Source: Oscillatoriales cyanobacterium (lineage in GTDB: Bacteria; Cyanobacteriota; Cyanobacteriia; Cyanobacteriales; Microcoleaceae). Taken from it: 64,000 nucleotides of DNA. Both the position numbers and the translations under genes were made by a program. Location: NCBI GenBank assembly GCA_004294385.1, contig REAP01000004.1, positions 1 to 64,000 on the forward strand. The letters run 5' to 3'. The notes under the pieces are model-generated. The model made no database searches. It had not been told where the DNA came from and saw nothing but the letters and a program-made list of their open reading frames with translations. Numbering within the stretch: the first letter of the stretch is position 1; the number at the start of each line of letters is the position of its first letter. Below, piece by piece: positions 16,032-23,810 of this stretch.

Positions 16032-16835
16032 ATGGCAACCGGACACTTTACGATCGCAGGCAGCAATATTTACCTCAACCATCTATTTCGGGGACAGCAA
16101 AAAAACACCGGCCCCGCTTACCTAGCGCCTTTCCTGACAATGCCCTCAAAGCAAGGAGCTGGCTCTGAACCTGCGGGCAGTACCCGAATTTTGATGGCAT
16201 CCGCCGACTGGCAAGCCCCTGTTGGCGGGCAAACTACAACCATCAGGAATTTAGTTTGGCCCCGGTCTGTTGGATGGAGCGGTAATATTGTCGCGTTGGG
16301 AATTTTTGACAGCGCTAGTGGCGGAAACTGCCTTGCCTATTACATTCCCGATGACGGCGAATTGATTGAAGTTAATGATTCTTTGATAGTGTTGGCAGGC
16401 GGTTTGCTGCACAGGTTTGACGCCGGGTTTATGTCGCTGAATTTGCAAAATGCAATCCTCAACGATTTGTACCGCAGCATCCCCCTACCGTTATTTTCTA
16501 GTTTGTCGATCGCGCACTACAGCAGCGCCCCCGCTCCTGTCGTTTCCCCGACAATCGGGGGTGCCGAACCAACAGACCCAGCCTACAGCCGACAGCCAGT
16601 TGCGATCAACGGGACGGCTTTTGGCGTTGCCACCGGGGGAAAAATTTCAACTGTCGTGCCTTTTTCGTATTTAGCCGCAACCGCAGCGCAGGGCAACCGC
16701 ACTCACTGGGGTTTTCATGATGCGCCCACGGCTGGTAACTTTCAGGTTGGAGGTATTTTGATTCCTCCAAAAGTGGTTGATATTGGCGATCCGTTCACGC
16801 TCACTCAAATTACTATCGGATTGGATGCCCCGTAA
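16032..16835 (+). CDS. Gp80-like phage virion protein (tail fibre or decoration type)
   Basis: The 267-residue protein contains two similar halves. Each has a GW-type strand, a GIFDSASGGNCL or GFHDAPTAGNFQ turn, and a closing IEVNDSLIV or VDIGDPFTL strand. This pattern (aromatic, 'F-D-A-x-x-G-G-N', then 'V-x-x-G-D') is that of the Gp80-like domain found in small phage tail-fibre or decoration proteins. The N-terminal SNIYLNHLFRG also fits. Placement right after the capsid favours a capsid-surface role over tail fibre. No enzymatic motif. Confidence 0.6.
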   Translation: MATGHFTIAGSNIYLNHLFRGQQKNTGPAYLAPFLTMPSKQGAGSEPAGSTRILMASADWQAPVGGQTTTIRNLVWPRSVGWSGNIVALGIFDSASGGNCLAYYIPDDGELIEVNDSLIVLAGGLLHRFDAGFMSLNLQNAILNDLYRSIPLPLFSSLSIAHYSSAPAPVVSPTIGGAEPTDPAYSRQPVAINGTAFGVATGGKISTVVPFSYLAATAAQGNRTHWGFHDAPTAGNFQVGGILIPPKVVDIGDPFTLTQITIGLDAP

Positions 16836-17494
16836 TGCCTACTCAATTCGCAGCAGCGACGGCAACGGCCGCAACACTTACGGAAACGACCACGGCAAAA
16901 ATAGTCCGCAACCGTCATTGTTCTGGAAGCGCGGGGATTGCAACTGTCGGCTCGGCGTTGGGTTTGGCGCGCGATCGGTACGTTTCTGGGATGAACGCAA
17001 AAACCGGTGTGTCCGGTTCCGCTGTGGCGACTAGGAAACGATCTGTTGCAGCGACGTGTTTGCAGGCAACTGGAACTAGGTGTGATCGGGGTTTAGTGTC
17101 GATGCCAGCAGTAATCGCACCTGAAGGCCAGCTTTGGTTAAACGGCAAGCCCTTCAAGAGCCAACCGATGCAAAAAGGGCAATCCCTCCAAATTAGATTT
17201 GAGCTTTTGGGCCGCAAACTTTCTAATTTGAGAGCTAGATTTAAACTTTTTGATTTACAAGGCAACACCTTGATTGACAAACTTGAAACTATTGCGCCCG
17301 GTGGATTAGAGATTGAGTCAGAAACTGTTCAGCCAGGAGGGTTGACAAATTATATCGGGTACATTTTTCTAGATCGCACCGAAACTCTTTTTGCTCAATT
17401 TTCGCGGGAATTTGAAACCGAGTACGAATTTGAAATTGGCAATTCGAGGATTAACTACCCGATCGAACGGGGATTTTTAACTTTTAGCGGGTAA
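16835..17494 (+). CDS. Late structural protein of unknown function
   Basis: This 219-residue protein starts within the stop codon of the previous gene (TAATG). Residues 1-90 are rich in Ala, Thr, Arg and Cys, and residues 95-219 form a beta-rich domain (QLWLNGKPFKSQPMQKGQSL ... YEFEIGNSRINYPIERG). It probably belongs with the preceding and following genes as a virion surface component. No recognised family. Confidence 0.6.
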   Translation: MPTQFAAATATAATLTETTTAKIVRNRHCSGSAGIATVGSALGLARDRYVSGMNAKTGVSGSAVATRKRSVAATCLQATGTRCDRGLVSMPAVIAPEGQLWLNGKPFKSQPMQKGQSLQIRFELLGRKLSNLRARFKLFDLQGNTLIDKLETIAPGGLEIESETVQPGGLTNYIGYIFLDRTETLFAQFSREFETEYEFEIGNSRINYPIERGFLTFSG

Positions 17495-17499
17495 CTTAT

Positions 17500-17940
17500 A
17501 TGGCAAATACTTTGTATGTAGATATGCGGTATGAAAGCAACGACATAAAATTTGACGGAACGGAAAAACCTATTTTTGTCCGGTCGGACAGCGTTGTCGT
17601 TGTAGGGCCGATCGCCGGTGCAAGTTTAACTGGATTGGTCATTAAAGCATCGGTATGCAAAGTATTACCAAACGGTTCAATTAGTCCGCCAATTTATTCT
17701 CGAACTGTTGGCAATGGCATTACTATCAGCACGTTAAATGCTAGCGAAAAAAAAGCAGCAATTGTACTGATTCAATCAGGAGAAAATGCAGCCGACGAAC
17801 CGGGACAGCAATATGTAGCGGACATTCAATTTAGCTACAACCAAGATTTTACCGCAGGTACAACAGTAGGGACAGCAACGTCAATGACTAAGACTATCAA
17901 GGGAGCTTTCAGTATAGAGGCAGATTACACGGTGATTTAA
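17500..17940 (+). CDS. Late structural protein, beta-rich
   Basis: This 146-residue protein is predicted all-beta, starting ANTLYVDMRYESNDIKFDGT. The pattern loosely resembles the BppU-type N-terminal domains found in phage baseplate or surface proteins (VVVVGPIAGASLTGLVIKAS). It lies 5 bases after the preceding gene and one base before the next start. Treated as a virion component by context. Confidence 0.55.
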   Translation: MANTLYVDMRYESNDIKFDGTEKPIFVRSDSVVVVGPIAGASLTGLVIKASVCKVLPNGSISPPIYSRTVGNGITISTLNASEKKAAIVLIQSGENAADEPGQQYVADIQFSYNQDFTAGTTVGTATSMTKTIKGAFSIEADYTVI

Positions 17941-17941
17941 T

Positions 17942-18331
17942 ATGGCTTCTGAATTTTTGGAATATGCAAACTCTAAATTTTTCGTTTCAGTTGGATCGGA
18001 TAGAATCGAACAAGACGAATGGGGTAATGTTCAGCCAAGTTCGGAGGTTGTAGAAGTCCAGACTTTTCTTAAAGAATCTCGCGGTACAAATAATCAGCCG
18101 GTTATTTCTAAACCGGGTGAAGAGCAAGGTGTGAATTTTACGAAAACTTACTTAAAAGGGTATTTAGTGAATCCCATGAAATGGCCCAACAATATCAGAC
18201 CCAGAGAGTGCGAGGTGGAATACTACGGAAGAAGGGGTAAACTTCAGGTATTATCGCAGTTTCCTCGACCATTTGATACAGAATTATTAACAGGAGATAT
18301 TGTGGAAGGATGGGCAATTTTTCAGGCTTAA
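17942..18331 (+). CDS. Putative head-tail connector (stopper-type)
   Basis: At 129 residues and small and beta-rich, this fits the head-closure position of siphovirus maps, with an SH3-like appearance in TYLKGYLVNPMKWP and VEYYGRRGKLQVLSQ. The 3' end overlaps the next gene by 22 bases (18310-18331), implying coupled translation. Function by synteny only. Confidence 0.5.
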   Translation: MASEFLEYANSKFFVSVGSDRIEQDEWGNVQPSSEVVEVQTFLKESRGTNNQPVISKPGEEQGVNFTKTYLKGYLVNPMKWPNNIRPRECEVEYYGRRGKLQVLSQFPRPFDTELLTGDIVEGWAIFQA

Positions 18332-18750
18332 ATCAAGAAATACTTGCTCTTAAATTAGCAATAGAATCATTAGCAGGGGTTGGTATTTATGTTTTTCCAA
18401 GCAAGCAAACTTCAAAGGCTGTTGCCGTTGCTAAGCCAAATTTTCCGCCGGCAGGGACGCAAACACAAGGTATTGAGATTGTAATTATTCCGGCAGAAGA
18501 GTTGACTATAGCTCCTATGCTTAACAATGGAACTGCCTGCGTGCGATCGCACAAAATAATCATCAAGCAATGGGATAGTAATGAAACAACGTTAAAAATA
18601 ATTGAGCCTTTAGTTGCAGTGTTAATGCAATTAAACTACTCAGTAAATGTAGGGCTGAGAATAATTCCAAACCCTAAATTAGGCAATATAGAGTCGAGAA
18701 ATCTGACAATTCAGAAGACAGTAATTAACAGGAGGGTAAATGGGAACTGA
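18310..18750 (+). CDS. Putative tail terminator or neck protein
   Basis: This 146-residue alpha/beta protein sits between the stopper-like gene and the tail tube candidate, the usual place of the tail terminator (lambda gpU type). It contains LNNGTACVRSHKIIIKQWD and an N-terminal helix LNQEILALKLAIESLAGVGI. It is the only gene in the late module that ends in TGA. Overlaps on both sides (22 and 11 bases) point to tight operon packing. Confidence 0.5.
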   Translation: MGNFSGLNQEILALKLAIESLAGVGIYVFPSKQTSKAVAVAKPNFPPAGTQTQGIEIVIIPAEELTIAPMLNNGTACVRSHKIIIKQWDSNETTLKIIEPLVAVLMQLNYSVNVGLRIIPNPKLGNIESRNLTIQKTVINRRVNGN

Positions 18751-19444
18751 GTATCAAAATAGAGAGTTGCAAAAGGGATGGAAAACGTCAGTATATTGCT
18801 GGAAACAAAAGACTAAGCCAGCGCTACCTTTTGCTCCAGTTCAATTAGTTTTGTCATCTGCTGCTGCAAAACTTGCAACAACAATGACTGTTACTGGCGC
18901 TCCAACCGGAACGATTGAAAAGGGCAATGTGCTTTTATTTGTTGATGCCGACGAATTAGCTTATCTTGCTGAAGTAACTGCTGACAGTACGGGCGGAAGC
19001 CTGACAGTACGGGCATTGGCTGAGGCAATTCCATCGGGGGCTAAAGCCATGTGGCCACCGGAATTACTTGATCGAACTGATGCGGAAATCAGCCGCACGG
19101 TCGATACCACGGACACTCAGACATTTAATACGGGTGGCAATAAATTAATTACTCCCACTACTGGGAGTAAATCTTTGAGCTTACCGGGGCCTTATATGCT
19201 CAAAAATGGTGGGTATTGGACGGCGTTTTTTGCGGCGGAAGCCAAAACGCCGCTTTGGTTTGCCGTTCAACATGAAGCGCCGGATCAGGATTTGGGAGCG
19301 ATCAAAGAATCTCCTTTTATCGGTAAAGGCTACGTTACTGACAACACTACCTCGGCAGCGGCTGACGGTTTTCGACAAGGGGATATCTCTGTAGATATCA
19401 CGGGGTCGCCGATCAGCGACTTTAAGGTTGTTGGGATGCCCTAA
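18740..19444 (+). CDS. Putative major tail tube protein
   Basis: The 234-residue protein has a beta-rich N-terminal part containing LVLSSAAAKLATTMTVTG and a C-terminal part ending KGYVTDNTTSAAADGFRQGD, close to the layout of siphovirus major tail proteins. Location just upstream of the G/GT-like chaperones and the tape measure supports the role: hexameric rings stacked along the tape measure. Sequence similarity is not recognisable by eye to a specific family. Confidence 0.6.
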   Translation: MGTEYQNRELQKGWKTSVYCWKQKTKPALPFAPVQLVLSSAAAKLATTMTVTGAPTGTIEKGNVLLFVDADELAYLAEVTADSTGGSLTVRALAEAIPSGAKAMWPPELLDRTDAEISRTVDTTDTQTFNTGGNKLITPTTGSKSLSLPGPYMLKNGGYWTAFFAAEAKTPLWFAVQHEAPDQDLGAIKESPFIGKGYVTDNTTSAAADGFRQGDISVDITGSPISDFKVVGMP

Positions 19445-19659
19445 TGATTAGATCGCTTCAAACTAAGGGTATATTTGCCTGCCTTTGTAGTGTCACCAAT
19501 TCCGCAATATTTTGCGAGTTGGTAGCAACTAATGGCAGTCAAGAGCCGGAAATTAGTCTTTTGGATGTTGATACGGGCGATCGATATTTAGTGAGATCGC
19601 CTTCAGGGAAAAACGTACTCTGGAACTACAGTATGGAGAAAGTTGATGCTTCCATTTAA
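19444..19659 (+). CDS. Small tail-module protein
   Basis: This 71-residue protein starts at the last base of the previous gene (TAATG). It contains ICELVATNGSQEPEISLLDV-like beta strands (about 25-45) and a DTGDRYLVRSPSG turn. It overlaps the G-like chaperone gene by 17 bases. Possibly a small tail accessory protein. Coding is supported by the overlap packing on both sides. Confidence 0.5.
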   Translation: MIRSLQTKGIFACLCSVTNSAIFCELVATNGSQEPEISLLDVDTGDRYLVRSPSGKNVLWNYSMEKVDASI

Positions 19660-20209
19660 AACAACAACAAAAGAAAGTGAAACCGCGTTAATTGAAGATG
19701 GTTTTGGGAATTCAATTGAAATCCCTAAGTACGGGTGTTTAACCTACAATGAAGAGGATGCTATTAGCAAATATTATCTTTCTTTGAAAGATGGAGTCAG
19801 TAGAGTTGAAGCAAGGCTTGTGGAAATTACAATTTTGTTTCGATCGCGATTCAAACTTCCCAATCTAAATGTTGAGGAAGTTGCAGAACAAGCCTCGACA
19901 ATGCCAATGATTGACAGGCTTTACGATTTTGTGCTAGGCGAACGCACCCGTTGGATACCGAAAGAGGTGTTACTTGAACTAACTGGAGAAAAAGCCAAGG
20001 AAATGGCGATCGAGTCTGCGCGAATTTTTAGTGGAATAGCCGCAACCCGCGCCGATTTAGAAACAGAAAAACGCTGGGTAGTTTTTGCTTCTAAAGGGCC
20101 TTGGTTGGATGGATTTGAAATTGTCAAGGACTTTGCAGGCGACGCAGTGGGAAAGTCGCTAATAACAAGCCACAATCAATTGACTGGGAGGGGATATACT
20201 GGAAATTAA
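19643..20209 (+). CDS. Tail assembly chaperone, G-like (unshifted product)
   Basis: This 188-residue protein lies between the tail tube candidate and the tape measure, as lambda gpG does. Its N-terminal half (EDGFGNSIEIPKYGCLTYNE) resembles the paralogue encoded at 20570-21001. Near its end, codons GTG GGA AAG contain the slippery heptamer GGGAAAG at 20149-20155. Ribosomes that do not slip terminate at TAA 20209. By analogy to gpG it coats the tape measure before tail polymerisation and is absent from the virion. Confidence 0.78.
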   Translation: MMLPFKTTTKESETALIEDGFGNSIEIPKYGCLTYNEEDAISKYYLSLKDGVSRVEARLVEITILFRSRFKLPNLNVEEVAEQASTMPMIDRLYDFVLGERTRWIPKEVLLELTGEKAKEMAIESARIFSGIAATRADLETEKRWVVFASKGPWLDGFEIVKDFAGDAVGKSLITSHNQLTGRGYTGN

Positions 20210-20568
20210 GGCTTAACTATCCTTCGGACGATCGGTTTGACTCTGATAATTTTGCAGAACAGCCGCTGATAATAATCGAACAAGCGTTAGAAGCGATCGC
20301 GCAAAAAGAGCTTGAATTGGGGAATCTAATTGCAACTCCAATTAGTAGAGCTATGTTATACGTGCTAGCAGGAAAAGGGGTAAAAAATCCAGAAAGAGAG
20401 TTAAATTCTATAAATCCATACGGGAGAGAGATTCAATCTGAATTTGCCAAAAGAATATATTCTAAGCAATTCTCTCAAACGTTTATGGAATTACTTAAAG
20501 AGGGAAAAACCCCTCACTGGGTATCGGGAGTTTTAGATATTGAGTCAATTAGTTTAGCAGGAAAATAG
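19643..20568 (+). CDS. Tail assembly chaperone, GT-like product of -1 frameshifting
   Basis: If ribosomes shift back one base on GGGAAAG, reading continues ...DAVGK-VANNKPQSIDWEGIY and stays open through to TAG 20568, adding about 137 residues. The extension frame is open from before the heptamer to 20568 and has no good start codon of its own; the ORF beginning at TTG 20317 would discard a conserved-looking upstream part (YPSDDRFDSDNFAEQPLII). The order of elements is identical to lambda gpG/gpGT, where the T domain links the chaperone to the tube protein. Confidence 0.75.
20149..20155 (+). promoter_or_regulatory. Programmed -1 ribosomal frameshift site GGGAAAG
   Basis: The heptamer reads G GGA AAG in the zero frame, the exact sequence and phase used by phage lambda for gpG-T. 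It falls 54 bases before the G-frame stop and inside the overlap where the downstream frame is already open. Confidence 0.8.
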
Positions 20569-20569
20569 A

Positions 20570-21001
20570 ATGAGTATTTTGAAATTCAAATCAGTTGCAG
20601 AAGTTATTGAGAAAGAGGTGGAAATTGGCGACGGACACGGCAATGTAATCGCTATCCCAAGTAAAGGCGTTTCAGATTATAAAGAGTACAAGCAGGTGAT
20701 GGGGCGCTTTCTTAAGGTTCAAAACAATCCCGCTTTAGCTGCTGGAATAGAAATTGATGTAGTCCTGTGTTGCTTAAGGTATCGATTTTCTATTGAATCA
20801 AAAGTGCAAGATGATGATATTTTGCAGTTAGAAAATGGACAACTAATGAATACAGTATTTATCAAAAGACTTTTTGAATTTTTTACTCAAGAATTGGGAA
20901 TTGAAGGGTTGAGTCAAAAACAATCAGCATCTACAATGGAAGATGCAACTCCTTATTTAGATGAAAAACCATTACCTCTAATGATTGACAAGAAAAAATA
21001 G
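20570..21001 (+). CDS. Tail-module protein, paralogue of the G-like chaperone
   Basis: This 143-residue protein shares the pattern of the G-like N-terminus: IGDGHGNVIAIPSKGVSDYK here against EDGFGNSIEIPKYGCLTYNE there, followed in both by a helical segment and an R-F-R/S-I strand (CCLRYRFSIESK against FRSRFKLPN). It begins 1 base after the GT stop. No slippery heptamer is evident near its end. It may be a duplicated chaperone, or a tail protein that shares the fold. Confidence 0.6.
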   Translation: MSILKFKSVAEVIEKEVEIGDGHGNVIAIPSKGVSDYKEYKQVMGRFLKVQNNPALAAGIEIDVVLCCLRYRFSIESKVQDDDILQLENGQLMNTVFIKRLFEFFTQELGIEGLSQKQSASTMEDATPYLDEKPLPLMIDKKK

Positions 21002-21044
21002 CAAATATTGCTTCACATTTTTGCAACAATCAAAGGTATTAATT

Positions 21045-21845
21045 ATGATGATAATTCAAGCTAATGTCAATACAATTTTCAAAAAATATTCGGGAGATTC
21101 TAGGATTTTAGAAGCCTCTGACAAAATTACGGTCAAAGTTGGGAAAGCTTTTGAGATTGAAACAATTGTTCCCGATCGCGACCAACACTCAAAAATCGCC
21201 TTTAAAGAACCTGTTGAAGGCTGGAAAGAAGCTTACATCTACCAACCACATTGGACACTTCCAACTAGCAGCAACATTTTGTTGATGGCTCCTTATTTTT
21301 CGCAGCTCGATAACGACAGCGGTGAGGGATACCGCGAATGCTGCGGGACTTCTAATGCAATAATGCTCAATTTCTTGCTAGCAAAAGCTGTTTCCTTCTC
21401 CGAACGAGCTGCTAACAAAGGAATTGAACCGGAAACTGTATATTTTGATGTTTTGAGAAACTACGGCGACACGACAGAGCATGATGCTAACACCAAGGCA
21501 CTTCAAGAGTTTGGAGTAGAAAGTTACTGGGCAACAAATCTATCTTTTGAAGATTTGCTAAAATCTCTCAGGGCTGGAATTCCCTTAGTAATGGGGTTGC
21601 ATTACAAAAATTGGGGGCACATTGTTTGCGCGATCGGCTACGATTTTTCGCGTAATTCAACAGTAATTCACGATCCATTTGGAGCGCGTGCCGGGGATTC
21701 TGATGATTGGGCTGCGACCGGGGGCGATTCTGGCAAAGCCGATCCTTATTCTGATCGCGTGTTGCAGTCGCTTTGGTGTAACGGCAGCGACGGTTGGGGG
21801 AGGATCGTAACTTCAGTGATGGGAACCAAAACTGGACTGAAATAA
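21045..21845 (+). CDS. C39-like papain-fold peptidase in the tail module
   Basis: The 266-residue protein has an N-terminal beta domain (21-80) and a C39-type cysteine peptidase domain. Visible active-site elements are a Gln in APYFSQLDND, the Cys pair in RECCGTSNAIML, His in KNWGHIVCAIGYD, and Asp in IHDPFGAR. In phages such domains cut peptidoglycan crossbridges or act as virion-associated lysins; a role in cell entry or lysis is inferred. The start is set at the ATG pair 21045/21048; an upstream in-frame start at 20985 would overlap the preceding gene. AAAGG lies nine bases before 21045. Confidence 0.75.
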   Translation: MMIIQANVNTIFKKYSGDSRILEASDKITVKVGKAFEIETIVPDRDQHSKIAFKEPVEGWKEAYIYQPHWTLPTSSNILLMAPYFSQLDNDSGEGYRECCGTSNAIMLNFLLAKAVSFSERAANKGIEPETVYFDVLRNYGDTTEHDANTKALQEFGVESYWATNLSFEDLLKSLRAGIPLVMGLHYKNWGHIVCAIGYDFSRNSTVIHDPFGARAGDSDDWAATGGDSGKADPYSDRVLQSLWCNGSDGWGRIVTSVMGTKTGLK

Positions 21846-21847
21846 TT

Positions 21848-23263
21848 ATGCCAACTGATACTGGACGCGCTTTTACCACTGCTAATTTTCTTTTCAATTT
21901 GGCTGCTTTGAAAGCCATAAATTTTGGATCGGCAGACCCCGCTGGCGTTTGGTTTGTGGTTCCCAACCAAGTGACAAATAATATAGAAATTTGGGTGTGG
22001 GAACCAAGTTCAGTGGCCGTAGCTAATGACGTTTCCGTGGTGCATCCAAATTCTGTAGCACCGACCAGTGCTGGTCGTTGCATCCAAAGTTTAAAAATCG
22101 ACCCTAGTAGTTTAGGCGGAATTTTAGCTGCAATTGTGGCTTTAAGTACAGCGGGACTAATCGAACGTACCAACGTAGGGGGTGTTAATAGTGTAACAAT
22201 TAGCGCATTTGCTAAAACTCTTATTGACGATGCTAACGCGACGGAAGCTCGCACGACTTTAGGGCTTGGCGCAGCAGCAGTAAGATCTATCGGGACAGTC
22301 ACAGGAGCCATCAGAGATGCCGCTGATACTGCTTACTCTAACGCCCGTACTCCGACCGCTCACGCAAGCACTCACGCTGTCGGGGGAACCGACCCGCTGA
22401 CTAATTATTTGGCGGGTACGTTGCCAGCTAATAGTTTGCTTGGCACTGGTGCGTCTGCTGGAATAGCTGGGCCGATACCAAGGAACACTTTCTCGACTCC
22501 AGCAGAAGTAAATGCAGCAATTGCTAGTCTAGTAAATTCATCGCCTGTGGTTCTTGATACTTTGGGAGAGTTGGCAGCGGCGTTAGGAAATAACCCGAAC
22601 TTTGCTACTACTATTACTACGGCTTTAGCTCTTAAAGCACCTTTAGCTTCACCAACTTTTACTGGAACAGTTGCCGGAATTACCGCTGCGATGGTAGGAC
22701 TAGGAAACCTAAATAATACGAGTGACGCTAGCAAGCCGATTTCTACAGCTCAACAAACAGCACTTAATCTAAAAGCCAACTTAAATTCCCCAGTTTTTAC
22801 TGGTATTGTGAGTTTAGCTGGACAATTAAAATTCCCAGCAATACAAGAATCTTCTGCTGATGTAAATACTCTCGACGATTATAAAGAAGGTACTTTTATA
22901 CCTGTACTGTCAGGGACAACTACCGCTGGAGCTGGTACTTATACTAATCAGACTGGGAATTATACAAAAATCGGGAATAGAATTATATTTGATTTAATTC
23001 TTACTTGGAGTGTACACACTGGCACTGGAAATCTTACGATTACTGGATTGCCTTTTTCTTCAAATGCCGGAACATGGAGTCCTTGCAAAGTTTATAACAA
23101 TGGATTAATTATCGCTTCTGGAAACGTATTACAGGCGGTAATTAATCAAGGTTCCGGTATTATATTGTTGGCACAGTATACGCCTTCAACGGGATTAGCT
23201 ATTGCCGTCCCTGTTGACACCGCAGGACAGTTAATAATTTCAGGCTGTTACCGAACCACCTAA
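21848..23263 (+). CDS. Tail fibre protein
   Basis: The 471-residue protein has the repeats seen in phage tail fibres: TLGLGAAAVRSIGTVTG, then APLASPTFTGTVAGIT, MVGLGNLNNTSDASKPIS, and LNSPVFTGIVSLAG. These form trimeric shaft units. The C-terminal 120 residues (from about 350) are a beta-rich head likely to bind the host surface. ATG 21848 begins 2 bases after the peptidase stop. The gene lies before the tape measure rather than after the baseplate genes, an unusual location for a fibre, and could be a target for diversification. Confidence 0.8.
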   Translation: MPTDTGRAFTTANFLFNLAALKAINFGSADPAGVWFVVPNQVTNNIEIWVWEPSSVAVANDVSVVHPNSVAPTSAGRCIQSLKIDPSSLGGILAAIVALSTAGLIERTNVGGVNSVTISAFAKTLIDDANATEARTTLGLGAAAVRSIGTVTGAIRDAADTAYSNARTPTAHASTHAVGGTDPLTNYLAGTLPANSLLGTGASAGIAGPIPRNTFSTPAEVNAAIASLVNSSPVVLDTLGELAAALGNNPNFATTITTALALKAPLASPTFTGTVAGITAAMVGLGNLNNTSDASKPISTAQQTALNLKANLNSPVFTGIVSLAGQLKFPAIQESSADVNTLDDYKEGTFIPVLSGTTTAGAGTYTNQTGNYTKIGNRIIFDLILTWSVHTGTGNLTITGLPFSSNAGTWSPCKVYNNGLIIASGNVLQAVINQGSGIILLAQYTPSTGLAIAVPVDTAGQLIISGCYRTT

Positions 23264-23354
23264 GGAATCAAAATGTACAAATTTTGTAAAAACAAACAGA
23301 TGGAATAGAATATATAATTCTTGATACAAATTGAACAATAATAAGGAATAAATT

Positions 23355-23801
23355 ATGGGACGGACAAAACCAACAATAACATTTAATGGCGGGGCAATCA
23401 AAGGGGCTGCTCTCCGCGCATTCCAAATCACAATGATTGAACTGGGCGAAACTTTTCAAGAAGTAATTGAAGAGGTTGGGGCTTTCTCGGATTTTCCACA
23501 AAGCGACATTGTAGATACCGGAGATTTGAGAGATTCACAACAAATCAAGTTTCCGCAGCCAGGGGCTGTTAAATTTGATTGGTCTGTAGAATACGCGCCT
23601 TACGTGCATGAGGGGTATATTTTGCAAAATGGCAATACACAGTCTGGCCGCCCTTGGACGAAGGTTGGTCTATCTCGATTCAATGTTCAAATGCGCTATG
23701 CGGAAAACTTAAATCAAGAGTTAAAGCAAGTAAAAAACAAACGCAGCGGTGTTGGCAAACGTCGGGATTTTCAACGCAATTTAAATAATTTTTCTGATTA
23801 G
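23355..23801 (+). CDS. HK97 gp10-like tail-completion protein
   Basis: The 148-residue protein has the gp10-type signature VDTGDLRDSQ, then EYAPYVHEGY and GRPWTKVGL. Members attach the tail to the head as neck or tail-completion proteins. It precedes the tape measure by 9 bases. The 23264-23354 gap before it is AT-rich with no gene, and may hold a promoter. Confidence 0.85.
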   Translation: MGRTKPTITFNGGAIKGAALRAFQITMIELGETFQEVIEEVGAFSDFPQSDIVDTGDLRDSQQIKFPQPGAVKFDWSVEYAPYVHEGYILQNGNTQSGRPWTKVGLSRFNVQMRYAENLNQELKQVKNKRSGVGKRRDFQRNLNNFSD

Positions 23802-23810
23802 GTTTGAATT

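Noticed and set aside
20317..20568. Stand-alone 83-residue gene with TTG start
   Set aside because: The frame is open far upstream and joins the G-like gene through GGGAAAG, so it is better read as the T part of a GT product.
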